A stretch of 64,000 bases of DNA from Streptomyces sp. V4I8 (GCF_041261225.1 NZ_JBGCCN010000003.1:1-64000); one strand, 5' to 3'; positions 45,155 to 54,890 are shown, numbered from the stretch's first letter. Translations and numbers: made by a program. The notes: generated from the letters alone by a model not told the origin.

Positions 45155-45439
45155 GAGATATTCGGGCCATCAACCAGTTGTCTGCTCAGGCCAATCGGCG
45201 AGGTTCAGCAGTAGTTGGTGGCTCCGCCCCTCGCCGGGCTCCGGTGGTGTGGCTGGCAGCTTCTGCGGTGGCTGCTGTTCCGTTGTCTGTAAAGGAGAGG
45301 GAAAGGGAAGAATCATGGGTGCTCGTTCGAGTCGTGGTGTGTCGGGTCGTCATCGCAGGGCTGGGGCGTCGCGGGGGTTGCCCGGGGTGCCGGGTCGTTT
45401 AGGTGTGAGAGCGGCGGTGGTCGGGTTGACGATTGCGGC

Positions 45440-45449
45440 GGGGGGGGGG
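45440..45449. repeat. G10 homopolymer inside the signal-peptide codons
   Basis: Ten G in a row at the end of the hydrophobic core of the signal peptide. With 10 G the downstream codons are out of frame; 8 or 11 G would restore QALAAETAPAAD. The sister gene at 10192 has GGGGGGTGTG in this place and is in frame. Confidence 0.8.
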
Positions 45450-45716
45450 CGGTCACTGCGGGGCAGGCTCTGGCGGCGGAGACGGCGCCTGCTGCGGACT
45501 CGCAGGCGCAGGCACAGACGTCGGCGCAGCAGGTGTTGGCTCAGCTTCCTCAGGAGCACCTGCGTTCCGCAGTTAATGGCGGGGGCCTGGCAGGGAGGAG
45601 GGCGTTGTCGCAGGTGAGGGGATTCCGGCCTGGTGGAAAGGCCAGAATCGCCTAGTAACACGTTCCGCTTGATCACTATGCGTTGAGCTGCGGTAATGCT
45701 GTTAAGGTCTGGAACC

Positions 45717-47462
45717 ATGTACGTACGGGCGACGACGCGGAAGAACAAGGACGGCTCGACCGTGCGCTACCTGCAACTGGCGCACAACGAGTGGGACGCC
45801 GCCACTGGCACCTCCCGCCCGCAGGTGCTGCACAGCTTCGGCCGCGAGGACCAACTCGACCGTGCCGGCATTGAGCGCCTGGTCGCCTCGCTCGCCAAGC
45901 TCCTGGACCCGGCCGCCGCCCTGCGGGCCACCTCCGGAGCGGACCTGACGTTCCTGGCCTCGCGGCCGATGGGTGGCGCCCACGCCCTGGATGGCCTGTG
46001 GCACCGCATCGGCATCGACACGGTCATGAAGAAGCTCCTGACGAGCAGCCGTCTGGATCCGGCCGCCGAGCGGGTGTTGTTCGCGCTGGTCGCCAACCGG
46101 GCCCTGGCACCGAGCTCCAAGCTCGCTGCCACCCGCTGGATCGAGCACGACAGCCACATCCCGGGCCTCGCCGCCACCAGCGACGACGCCTGCTACCGGG
46201 CGATGGACTGGCTCCTGAAGATCGAGGACAGACTCGCCGAAGAGGTCTACTGGCAGGTCGCCGACCTGCTCAACCTCGAAGTCGACCTGCTGTTCTTCGA
46301 CACCACCAGCACCTACTTCGAAACCGGCGAAGCCGACACCCCCGCTGCCCGCGACGAACACGGCCGCCGCCTTCCTGACGAGCCGGCCGACACGACGCAG
46401 TCGAGCCAGGCCGCCGAAAGCACCGGCGACGATGAGAAACCGGCGTCGTTCCGCGCCTACGGGAAGAGCAAGGACCACCGACCCGACCTGCCGCAGGTCG
46501 TCATCGGCATGGCCGTCACTCGCACCGGCATCCCGATCAGAATCTGGAGCTGGCCCGGGAACACCGCAGACCAGGCATTGATCCGCCAGGTCCGTGAGGA
46601 CCTGCGCGAGTGGAAGCTGACCCGGGTTGTCTGGGTCGCCGACCGCGGTTTCGCCTCCGAGACCAACCGCCGCTTCCTGCAGCGGGCCGGAGGCCACTAC
46701 ATCCTCGGCGAGAAGATCCGCTCTGGCTCACCCGCCGCCCAAGCGGCCCTGTCGCGCCAGGGACGCTACGCGCACGTGGCCGACAACATGCAGGTCAAGC
46801 AAGTCCAACTCCCCGATACCGCCGACCGGTTCGTGATCTGCCACAACCCCGACCAGGCCAAGCGCGACGCTGCGATCCGTGCCGACCTCCTGGCCCAGCT
46901 CGAAGAAGCGATCAAGGACTCCGACAAGCTCAAGCCGCTCAAGCGCGCGGAACTGCGTGGGAAGCTGTCCACCAAGCCCGGCCTGCACCGCTTCCTTCGC
47001 GCCACCCCCGGCGGGCTGCTGCGGGTCGACAAGACGGCGATCAAAGCCGAAGAGCGACTGGACGGCAAGTTCCTGCTGCGGTGCAGCGACCCTCATCTGT
47101 CCGCCGAGGACATCGCGACCGGCTACAAGCAGTTGCTGGAAGTCGAGCGAGGCTGGCGCGATATGAAGACGATCATCGATCTGCGGCCCGTCTACCACCG
47201 CAAGGAAGACCGGATACGCGCCCATGTCCTGCTCTGCTGGCTGGCGTTGCTGCTGATCCGCATCGCCGAGACGACCTGCGACGACACCTGGCTGAACCTG
47301 CGTGAGGAGCTCGAGCGCATCCACGTCGGCACCTTCACCGGCCCTGCCGGAACCTTCCGCCAGCGCACCGAGACCAGCACCGCCCAGCGCGCCATCCTCG
47401 CCAAGCTCGGCGTCACCGAACCCAAGCGCATCATCACCCTGGAACCCGGCACACCCGCCTGA
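45717..47462 (+). CDS. IS1634-family transposase, 581 aa
   Basis: ATG 45717 (MYVRATTRKNKDGSTVRYLQ). Hallmarks: DLLFFDTTSTYFETGEAD with the first Asp (about 199), VVIGMAVTRTGIPIRIWSWP and VVWVADRGFASETNRRFLQR with the second Asp, and YKQLLEVERGWRDMKTIIDL, the Y-R-E box with the catalytic Glu (about 475), followed by RPVYHRKEDRIRAHVLLCWL. Intact and full length, so probably active. Confidence 0.95.
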   Translation: MYVRATTRKNKDGSTVRYLQLAHNEWDAATGTSRPQVLHSFGREDQLDRAGIERLVASLAKLLDPAAALRATSGADLTFLASRPMGGAHALDGLWHRIGIDTVMKKLLTSSRLDPAAERVLFALVANRALAPSSKLAATRWIEHDSHIPGLAATSDDACYRAMDWLLKIEDRLAEEVYWQVADLLNLEVDLLFFDTTSTYFETGEADTPAARDEHGRRLPDEPADTTQSSQAAESTGDDEKPASFRAYGKSKDHRPDLPQVVIGMAVTRTGIPIRIWSWPGNTADQALIRQVREDLREWKLTRVVWVADRGFASETNRRFLQRAGGHYILGEKIRSGSPAAQAALSRQGRYAHVADNMQVKQVQLPDTADRFVICHNPDQAKRDAAIRADLLAQLEEAIKDSDKLKPLKRAELRGKLSTKPGLHRFLRATPGGLLRVDKTAIKAEERLDGKFLLRCSDPHLSAEDIATGYKQLLEVERGWRDMKTIIDLRPVYHRKEDRIRAHVLLCWLALLLIRIAETTCDDTWLNLREELERIHVGTFTGPAGTFRQRTETSTAQRAILAKLGVTEPKRIITLEPGTPA

Positions 47463-47488
47463 CCAGCACGAACGCCCACGCCTAGACA

Positions 47489-47505
47489 CACGCCGATCCG
47501 GCGTG
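47489..47505 (+). terminator. Hairpin after the IS1634 transposase gene
   Basis: CACGCCG-ATC-CGGCGTG, a 7-bp GC stem 25 bases after the stop codon. The truncated sister copy has the corresponding hairpin CACGCC-ATCTC-GGCGTG at 53306-53322, so it is conserved in the element. Confidence 0.6.
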
Positions 47506-48029
47506 CGATCACGCATATCCGCAGGTCAACACACCTTTTCGTGGACTATAGCGACACTGCAGCTGCGGAACTCAGGGAGCAGTTGCAGGAACTTAAGCAG
47601 GTGGTTTCGGGGCTGACTGCTGAGCAGCGGAGTGCTTTGGCTGCGGTCTTGTCGGCTCAGGTTTCGGGTCAGCAGGCGCCGGCGGCGGCGCAGCAGGTGT
47701 TGGGGCAGCTTCCTAAGGAGCAGTTGCAGGGGCTGGATCAGGCGGTTTCCAAGCTCACCCCGGAGCAGCGGAGTGCTTTGGCTGCAGTCTTGTCGGCTCA
47801 GGTCTCGGGTCAACAGACGCCCGCGGCGGCGCAGCAGTCGGCTGCCTCGCAGTCGGCTGCCTCGGTGTCGGCCCAGCAGCCATGGGCGGCACTGGGCCAG
47901 CAGATAGTGGCTGCAGTGAGTCAGCTGGCCCAGTCGGCCCAAAAGGCTCAGCAGGCTCCGCAGTCGGGTTCGTCGACGCAGCAGACCCCGTCGTCGAGCA
48001 CCGCGAGTTCATCGGGTTCGTCGGCTCCG

Positions 48030-48106
48030 CAGGCGCAGGCGCAGCAGGCGCAGGCGCAGCAGGCGCAGGCGCAGCAGGCGCAGGCGCAGCAGGCGCAGGC
48101 GCAGCA
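48030..48106 (+). repeat. 15-bp minisatellite encoding AQAQQ
   Basis: The unit CAGGCGCAGGCGCAG occurs five times in tandem in the C-terminal half of the secreted repeat-protein gene and encodes AQAQQ each time. Unit length is a multiple of three, so copy-number change would alter the linker length without breaking the frame. Confidence 0.88.
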
Positions 48107-48469
48107 GCCTCAGCAGGCGCAGCAGCTGAAGGCGTGGGCTGACGCTGTCCGACAGCAGCAGGCGCAGCCTCCGGCCCAGCAGAGTTTGCAGGGGGAAGAA
48201 GGGGCCAATTTGGCCGAGGCCTTCAGAAGCGGCTTCACCGATGGATTCAGCAGTTTGGGTGGGGACGCCTCGCAAGCCAAGGCGATGGCCGACGGTGCCA
48301 CCCAAGGCTTCACGGAGGGCCTCAACGACGCGCTCAACAGTGGGAGCGATACTCCGTCCCTCGCCTGGCCCCAGGCCGACGGTGACAGCTCATTCACCAG
48401 CAGTGATGCAATGAGCCAGCCGGAGGCGTAAAGGCCAGGGCAGGCCTGTGGTTCCGGAAATGCCAAGCG

Positions 48470-48905
48470 CCCTCCCCCTGCCGAAAAGGTACCGGCGGGG
48501 ACGGCAGACGCTGGTGCGCACCGACTCGGGCGGGGGCACCCACGAGTTTGCCGACTTGCTTTCCACCCGCGGCCGGTGGCTGTCCTACTCACTCGGCATG
48601 ACCATCACCGATGTTATCCACCAGGCTGTTCTGAAGATACCGGCATCGACCTGGACGCCGGCCCTCGAGCCGTACGGCGAGATCCGGGACGGCGCCTTGG
48701 CCGCGACTGCATGACCGGCCGGCCCAAGGCGATGCAGCAGATCGTCCGCAAGGAACGGCCGCACCCCGGCGCCCAATTACGCTTCACCGATGCCGACGGC
48801 ATGCGGCTGACCTGTTTCGCCACCCACACCAAGGACGTAGCGATCGCGGCGCTCGAACTGTGGCACCCTCAGCGCGACGGGGTCGAGGACCGCATCCGCG
48901 CCGCC
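48470..48905 (+). pseudogene. IS1380-family transposase fragment with frameshift
   Basis: LPLPKRYRRGRQTLVRTDSG, GGTHEFADLLSTRGRWLSYS and ITDVIHQAVLKIPASTWTPA with LEPYGEIRDGA in one frame. A deletion/shift at about 48715 follows, then IVRKERPHPGAQLRFTDADG with MRLTCFATHTK and EDRIRAAG. It holds the second catalytic Asp (VRTDSGGGTHEF) and the region before the C-terminal Glu. It ends at the IS6 copy that follows. Confidence 0.85.
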
Positions 48906-48973
48906 GGGGCTTGGCAGGTTGTGCGGTGGGGCGTGAGATGATCTTCATGGAGATCGTTGTGGGGGGCCTGCTC

Positions 48974-49690
48974 GTGGACACGCCGCCGTCGTACAAAGGG
49001 TTCCGGTTCCCGCCCGAGGTGATCGCGCACGCGGTCTGGCTGTACCACCGTTTCCCGCTCTCCTTCCGAGACGTGGAGGAGCTGCTGTTCGAGCGCGGCA
49101 TCCAGGTGTCCTGCGAGAGCATCCGGGCCTGGTGCGAGCGGTTCGGCCCGGAGTATGCCGCGCGGCTGCGCCGTCGGCAGCCCCGTCCGGGGGACCGGTG
49201 GCATCTGGACGAGGTGTTCATCAAGGTCAACGGGCGTCAGCGGTATCTGTGGCGGGCGGTCGACCAGGACGGCAACGTGCTGGACGTCCTGGTGACCAAC
49301 AGGCGGGACACCGCCGCGGCGAAGCGGTTCTTCCGCAGGCTCCTCAAGGGCACCGAGACCGTGCCGCGAGTGGTGGTCACCGACAGGCTCCGCTCCTACG
49401 GCGCCGCCCACCGCGAGGCGATGCCGTCAGTGGAGCACCGAAGCTTGAAGTATCTGAACAACCGGGCCGAGAGCAGCCATGTCCCCACGCGCCGGCGCGA
49501 GTACGCGATGCAGGGCTTCCGCAGTGTGGGTGCGGCCCAGCGGCTCCTGTCCTGCTTCTCCCGGATCTCACCCCACTTCCGGCCCCGCCGCCACAAGCTC
49601 ACCGCCTCCGCCTGCCGCACCGAGATGCCCAACCGCCACACCATCTGGCACCAGATCACCGGCACCACCCTCCTGGCCACAACCGGCTGA
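48974..49690 (+). CDS. IS6-family transposase (diverged copy), 238 aa
   Basis: GTG 48974 (VDTPPSYKGFRFPPEVIAHA) is equivalent to the start of the copy at 7671; an upstream ATG at 48938 is in frame. Catalytic D in WHLDEVFIKVNGRQ, D in VVVTDRLRSYG, E in NNRAESSHVPTRR. Clearly the same subgroup as the first copy but with many substitutions. The right terminal repeat is at about 49752-49763 (CAACTTGAC); the left one is altered and its edge abuts the IS1380 fragment. Confidence 0.92.
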   Translation: MDTPPSYKGFRFPPEVIAHAVWLYHRFPLSFRDVEELLFERGIQVSCESIRAWCERFGPEYAARLRRRQPRPGDRWHLDEVFIKVNGRQRYLWRAVDQDGNVLDVLVTNRRDTAAAKRFFRRLLKGTETVPRVVVTDRLRSYGAAHREAMPSVEHRSLKYLNNRAESSHVPTRRREYAMQGFRSVGAAQRLLSCFSRISPHFRPRRHKLTASACRTEMPNRHTIWHQITGTTLLATTG

Positions 49691-49940
49691 ACCCACAGCC
49701 ACCACGCACCACCCGACACTCCAGCACGGTCCAACTCACCTGCCACAACAGCAACTTGACAAGCCCCCCTCAAGTGAACCCCCTGGACTTACACGGAGTC
49801 ACTGACACGCCCATGGGCGAGAGCGTCGTCGTCCTCCTACGGCGTGCAACCTGACGTCCCAGGGACCGCACCTCATGTACGTCACGCAATGCCGTTGTTT
49901 GAATGGTGGAGTTGGCGGGGGTGTCCGGTGAGACCGTGGG

Positions 49941-51065
49941 GTGGTGCTCGTGGCCGGGCATGGGTCAGGCATGGGTCATCCGTGGGTGGGGCTGTCTGAT
50001 CGGGTACGGCTGGGGCTGCTGACGCGGTGGGTGACGCCAGCGCTGGTGGACGAGGTGCTGGGCGGGTGCCGCAAGCGGGACCGGCGGCCGGGTGCTCTGC
50101 CGGCTGGCTTCACGGTGTACTTCACGCTGGCCCTGGCCCTGTTCCATCAGGACTCCTATGACGATGTCGCGGAGAACCTGACGGGCGCGATCGCCGGGAT
50201 GGGCGAACACATCCCGAACAGGGCGTCGTTCACCCGTGCCCGGGAGCGTCTGGGGCCTGAGGTGCTGGAGATGCTGTTCCGGAGACTGGCCGGGCCGCTG
50301 GCCCCGCCCGGGCTGGCGGGATCCTTCTGGCGGGGGATGCGTCTTGCCGCGGTGGACGGGTTCCTGCTGGACGTGCCGGACAACGAGGCCAACCGGCACG
50401 CCTTCGGCGGCCCGAAGGACTCGCGCGGAAAACCAGGAGGATTTCCGCAGGTCCGGGTCGTGACACTGACCGAGACCGGCACCCACGCCGCCATCGACGC
50501 ACGGGTGGGCGGCTTCAACGGCGGCGAACGCGACCTGGCCGTCGCCATGGCTGCTTCGGCCGACGGAATGCTCGTGATCATGGACCGGGGCTTTCCCGGA
50601 GTGGAACTGTGGAAGGCATACACCACCGCCGGTGCACACCTTCTGCTGCGGGCGCGCTCCTGCGTCGCGCGTCGTCCGGTGCAGCGCCTGCCCGACGGCA
50701 CTTACCTGGCGCGGATGAACCTCGGCGGGCAGAAAGGCGCGCACCCGGGCGGCGTACTGGTCCGTGTGATCGAGTACCGCGTCGACGGCGGCGAGGTGAT
50801 CCGGCTCCTGACCGATCTCTTCGACACAGACACCTACCCCGCGGACGAACTCGCGGCCCTGTATCACGAGAGGTGGGAGGCGGAATCTTCATACCGCCAG
50901 CTCAAGACCTTCCAGCGCGGCCGGCAGGAAGTACTGCGGTCGGCCGACCCGGCACTGGTGCGCCAGGAAGTATGGGCACACCTGATCGTCCACTACTGCC
51001 TGACCGGCATCATCATGCGGCTCGCCGACGGTCACGGCATCGACCCGGACCGCATCTCGTTCGTC
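49941..51065 (+). pseudogene. IS4-family transposase, C terminus lost in the imuA relic
   Basis: The frame from about 49941 (or the ATG at 49971) encodes an IS4 N-terminal domain (TRWVTPALVDEVLGGCRKRD, TVYFTLALALFHQDSYDDVA), D in MRLAAVDGFLLDVPDNEANR (about 137), D in MLVIMDRGFPGVELW (about 214) and Y-R-E in ELAALYHERWEAESSYRQLK with the catalytic Glu (about 315). At GIDPDRISFVK (51065) the IS4 sequence stops and imuA-like sequence begins, so about 80 residues and the right end are missing. The catalytic triad itself is complete. Confidence 0.85.
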
Positions 51066-51294
51066 AAGTCACCGCGACCTGGGAGGGCGTCGGCGGCGGA
51101 CACGGTCTACTGCAGGGACGGCGGGTGAAAGTGGCGGCCGTCGGCCGTGGCGCGGCGGCCGCGCCACGGTACGCCGAGAGCTGCCCGGCCCCGACGGGGC
51201 GGCCGCCCCGATCCAGCCCGCCGAGGCCCGGCCGGAGGTCCTGGGGAGCCTGCCGCCGTGGAGGGCTCCGCACACCAGAGGCGTGCCCTCCTGA
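51066..51294 (+). pseudogene. imuA-like gene, C-terminal remnant
   Basis: Directly after the truncated IS4, one frame reads VTATWEGVGGGHGLLQGRRV then KVAAVGRGAAAAPR. A shift near 51165-51180 follows, and the next frame continues RELPGPDGAAAPIQPAEARP to a TGA at 51294. The WEGVGGGHGLL.GRRV..VGRG wording and the position 20 bases before an imuB-like start fit the RecA-like ImuA of the imuA-imuB-dnaE2 mutagenesis cassette. Only about 75 residues remain. Confidence 0.65.
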
Positions 51295-51314
51295 GCGTGG
51301 TGGGGTGAGCAACG

Positions 51315-51803
51315 ATGCGCGAGTCTCGCCGCATCGTTGGCTGGATTCCCGACTTCCCGGTCATCGTGGCCGGCGCCCTCAGCGAAGAGCCGGTCGCGGT
51401 TGTCCACCGCGACGCCGTGGTGGCGTGCTCGGAAGCCGCACGCCGAGCCGGGGTACGCCGACGCATGCGCGCCCGCGTGGCGCAGGCCCGCTGCCCGCAG
51501 CTGCGCGTCGTCGAGCGGGACCTCGCCGCCGAGATGCAGGCCTTCGAACCCGCCCTCCGCCATCTCGAGGGAACGGTCATGCCCCGCCTGGAAGTGATCC
51601 GCCCCGGGCTGATCGCCGCGCCCGCCCGAGGCCCGTCCCGCTACTGGGGCGGCGAGCAGCAACTCGTCGACCGTCTGATCGCAGCCCTGGCGGAGCTCGA
51701 CCTGCCGGCCCGGGCGGGCATCGCCGACCGCCTCTTCACCGCCGCGCTCGCTGCCCGGAGCGGACAGATCGTCCCGGCTGGCGGCGACGCGGCCTGGCTG
51801 GCC
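51315..51803 (+). pseudogene. imuB-like Y-family polymerase N-terminal part, fused to a transposase
   Basis: ATG 51315: VGWIPDFPVIVAGALSEEPV, VVACSEAARRAGVRRRMRAR, AEMQAFEPALRHLEGTVMPR, a LEVIRPGLIAAPARGPSRYW block with GGE, and ARAGIADRLFTAALAARSGQ. These are palm and finger motifs of ImuB, the inactive Y-family partner in damage-induced mutagenesis. The position of the usual catalytic Asp-Glu pair carries no acidic pair, as in ImuB. At residue 163 the frame passes without a stop into an IS1634 transposase. The thumb, little finger and beta-clamp motif are gone. Confidence 0.82.
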
Positions 51804-53279
51804 CTGTCACTGATCAGTTCCAGGCCGTGGGGCGGGGTGCACGCGCTGGACGGACTCTGGCACCGGATCGGCCTCGACGGTGTCGTGCACCGCCAACTGG
51901 CCGGGCGGCGGCTGGATCCGCGCGTCGAGCGGGTGCTGTTCGCGCTGGTCGCCAACCGGGCCCTGGCCGCCTCCAGCAAGCTCGCCGCGACCGAGTGGAT
52001 CGCCGACGACGTCCACATAGACGGCCTGGAGGCGATCAGTGACGAAGCCTGCTACCGAGCCATGGATTACCTGCTGACCATCGAGCCGGCCCTGGCCAAG
52101 GAGGCGTACTTCCAGGTCACCGACCTGCTCAACCTGGAGGTGGACCTGCTGTTCTTCGACACCACCTCCACGTACTTCGAGACCGAGGACGCCGACGAAC
52201 CTGTCGCCCGCGACGAACACGGCGAGCGCCTGGCCGCCGACGCGCCGGCCGAAGACGCGGTGCGGCACGACGGGTTCCGCACCCACGGCAAGTCCAAGGA
52301 CTCCCGCGACGATCTGCCCCAGGTCGTCATTGGCATGGCCGTCACCCGCGACGGGATCCCGGTGCGGGTGTGGTCCTGGCCCGGCAACACCGGTGACCAG
52401 GCCCTGATCCGGCAGGTCCGCGACGACCTGCGCGAGTGGACACTGTCGAAGATCGTGTGGGTCGCCGACCGCGGCTTCACCTCCGCCGCCAACCGCCGGG
52501 CGCTGATGCGCGGAGGCGGCGGCTACATCATCGGCGAGAAACTCCGCACCGGATCACCCGAAGTACGCGCCGCCCTCTCGCGGCAGGGCCGCTATGCGTC
52601 CGTGCGCGACAACCTCCAGGTCAAGGAGGTCAACATCGGAACCGACGACCGGTTCGTGATCTGCTTCAACCCCGACCAGGCCACCCGCGACGCCGCGATC
52701 CGTCAGCGGATGGTCACCCAGCTCACCGAGGCGATCGAGGGCACGGACAAGCTGCCCAGGCCCGAACGCGACAAGCTGGCTGGGGTGTTGTCCACCAAGC
52801 CCGGCCTGAAACGGTTCTTGCGCACCACCCCGAGCGGGCTGCTGCGGGTGGACAAGAAGAAGATCGCCGCCGAGGCCAACCTCGACGGGAAGTACCTCCT
52901 GCGCTCCTCGGATCCGAAGCTGTCGGCCGAGGACATCGCCCTGGGTTACAAACAGCTCCTGGAAGTCGAGCGCGGCTGGCGCGACATGAAGCAAATTCTC
53001 GATCTCCGCCCCGTTTACCACCGCCGCGAGGACCGCATCCGCGCCCACGTCCTGCTCTGCTGGCTCGCCCTGCTGCTGATCCGCGTCACCGAGACCTCCA
53101 CCGGCCAGACCTGGAACCGCCTGCGCGCCGAACTCCAGCGCCTGCACGCGGTCACCTACACCGGCCCGGCCGGCACCTTCCGCCAGTCCACCGACCTCAC
53201 CAAGCCCCAGCGCGACATCTTCACCGCCCTGAACGTCATCCCGCCCAAGAAGATCATCGATCTGACCGCAGGCCGCTGA
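51804..53279 (+). pseudogene. IS1634-family transposase lacking its first ~78 residues, fused to imuB
   Basis: From SLISSRPWGGVHALDGLWHR the frame aligns with residue 79 onward of the transposase at 45717. It keeps every catalytic block (LLFFDTTSTYFETEDADEPV, VWVADRGFTSAANRRALMRG, YKQLLEVERGWRDMKQILDL). It ends at TGA 53279, and the right terminal repeat GGAACTCAGG is at 53384-53393. The left end is missing, so the element itself cannot move normally. Confidence 0.92.
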
Positions 53280-53305
53280 CCAGGCACTATCCCCCCACCT
53301 AGTGA

Positions 53306-53322
53306 CACGCCATCTCGGCGTG
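53306..53322 (+). terminator. Hairpin after the truncated IS1634 transposase
   Basis: CACGCC-ATCTC-GGCGTG, 27 bases after the stop codon; equivalent to the hairpin at 47489-47505 of the complete sister element. Confidence 0.55.
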
Positions 53323-53579
53323 CTCACAGGCGTTTCAGCAGGTCAACCCACGTTTTCGTTCCCTAGTCGACACCGCTAACTGTGGAACTCAGGGGCAGCC
53401 GCTGCGGCCACCGGACACTCAGCCCTGCCCAAACAACCCCTGACCTGGACCTATTTACGCGTCAGAGACTCGCCGCGACCGGCCTCGACACCAAGGGAGG
53501 GCCACTCGGGTTGCGCGGTCGAATGTGGCGACCCGAAGGCCACACGGGATCGCACCCTGCTGACCAGGGATGATGCCGG

Positions 53580-54575
53580 TCAGACTTCGATGGCACGCGG
53601 CCAGGGTTCGGCGGCACAGGACACATGACTGCGGACGTCGCGGCCTGCCAGGTGTCGACGGTGACGGTGATGCGTGTGCGCTGCCCGGACCGGCTGGCCG
53701 GTCTGCGCTGACCGATACGGCCTTGTCGGCAGGTAGTGCAGTTCGATCCGGTCGGGGTAGACGGTGGTCCAGTCCTGGACCATGGGGGAGTGATGGGTTG
53801 GGTGGCTGTCCACAATCAAGTGGATCCTTTTGCCGAAGTGTTCGGTGACGCGTTCCAGGAAGCGGCATAGGACTCGCGTGTCGAGCTGTCCGGTGTGGAC
53901 CATGAAGTGTGTCTGTCCCCTGCTGGTGATCGCGGCTATCCCGTTGGCCGAGAACCGGTTGGCGGTGTGGGGCAGGGCCGGTGGGCGGTCGTTTTCGCCC
54001 GGGGTCCCTCCGGTGACTCGGCCGGTGTGGATGCTGATCTGGTCGACGAAGAGGGCCTGGGCGTTCTCGTTCTTCGCTTTCGCCCGGATCGTGGGCCAGA
54101 TCTTTTCGCGCCAGCATCGCACCGCGTCTGCTTCCTGCCCGGTGGCCCGTTTGTCCGGCCGCTGGAAGGAGAGTCCCCACCTGTGCAGGTACTTGCTCAC
54201 CCCCGGTTCGGTCAGGCGGACCTGGTGCAGGTTGGCGATCAGCACGCCGATCTGGTCGCGTGTCCACAGCTGCCCGTTCAGGCCCAGGTCACATGGCCGG
54301 TGGTCGAGGATGGCCTGCCGCACTGCCTGCTGCTCGGTCTGTGACATCAGCTGATGGTCCCCGACCCGCTTGCCCCGGGGCTGCGCCGCCAGCGCCTCAC
54401 GTCCACCCGCCTGCCACTTCGCCCACCACCCGTCGACCGCCTTCAGGGACACCCTGAACATCTCTGCCACGTCCCCGCGGGAGTGTCCCTCGACCAGCGC
54501 GGTCACCGCCCGCAACCGCAGCGCTTCCTGCGCCGGCGGTGACAAGTGCCGCGCGTCTCCCACTAGCTCACTCAC
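53580..54575 (-). pseudogene. IS630-family transposase without its catalytic Glu region
   Basis: Starts at GTG 54575 (VSELVGDARHLSPPAQEALR). DNA-binding part ALVEGHSRGDVAEMFRVSLK, first Asp in ALFVDQISIHTGRV (about 184), second in RIHLIVDSHPTHHSPMVQDW (about 253), and LHYLP at about 276. The normal continuation (Pro-Glu-Leu-Asn-Pro with the Glu) is absent; the frame runs on through basic residues with no similarity to the family. The 3' end has been replaced or scrambled between 53580 and about 53740. Confidence 0.85.
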
Positions 54576-54710
54576 GCTGCGAACAACGACGCAGAACCCG
54601 AACCGTTTTGGATTAACCACATGATGCTTGCGCATAACCACATGCAACGGTGCTCACCTCTGCGGGGCGAAGGCCCCGCCACCAGGGGGCACGCGAGAGG
54701 GGTACAGGTC

Positions 54711-54890
54711 ATGGCAGGCAAGTTCGAGGTCTACAAGGACAAAGCAGGCAAGTACCGGTTTCGCCTCAAGGCCGGAAACGGTGAGATCATCGCGGTTGGC
54801 GAGGCATACGAGAGCAAGGCCTCCTGCCTCAACGGCATCGAGTCCGTGAAGAAGAACGCCCCCGATGCTCCCGTGATCGAGGAGGAGTAG
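54711..54890 (+). CDS. YegP-like DUF1508 protein, 59 aa
   Basis: MAGKFEVYKDKAGKYRFRLK followed by AGNGEIIAVGEAY.SKASCL and NGIESVKKNAPDAPVIE is one DUF1508 (YegP) module: two beta strands, G-E-x-Y-x-S-K, and a helix with NGI.SV. Role unknown; stress-related small proteins carry it. ATG 54711 is preceded by GAGAGGGG. Standing alone, downstream of an IS630 relic in opposite orientation. Confidence 0.92.
   Translation: MAGKFEVYKDKAGKYRFRLKAGNGEIIAVGEAYESKASCLNGIESVKKNAPDAPVIEEE

Larger units (their letters stand above)
45559..47576 (+). mobile_element. IS1634-family insertion sequence with 5-bp target duplication
   Basis: Terminal inverted repeat CCTGCGTTCCGCAG on the left and, reverse complemented, CCTGAGTTCCGCAG on the right, flanked by the direct repeat GAGCA (45554-45558 and 47577-47581). 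Length 2018 bp. Removing it restores the codons LPQE-QLQEL of the secreted-protein gene. A related truncated copy ends at 53393 with the same GGAACTCAGG end. Confidence 0.92.
45315..48431 (+). pseudogene. Secreted helical-repeat protein gene split by IS1634, with a G10 tract in the signal peptide
   Basis: ATG 45315 follows AAAGGAG. The leader MGARSSRGVSGRHRRAG and the core AAVVGLTIAAGG match the leader at 10192. The G10 tract (45440-45449) then shifts the frame; one phase over, QALAAETAPAADSQAQAQTS and AQQVLAQLPQE follow. An IS1634 element is inserted here. After it, in phase, QLQELKQVVSGLTAEQRSAL and the rest of a 47-residue repeat occur (VLGQLPKEQLQGLDQAVSKL, TPEQRSALAAVLSAQVSGQQ), then a PWAALGQQIVAAVSQLAQSA segment, a Ser/Gln linker, five AQAQQ units, and a C-terminal amphipathic region (NLAEAFRSGFTDGFSSLGGD and QGFTEGLNDALNSG). 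Without the two lesions it is an exported protein of about 380 residues. No enzymatic motif. Confidence 0.82.

Noticed and set aside
48030..48106. Regularly spaced short repeats suggesting a CRISPR array
   Set aside because: The units are directly adjacent without spacers and encode AQAQQ in frame with a protein gene; it is a coding minisatellite.
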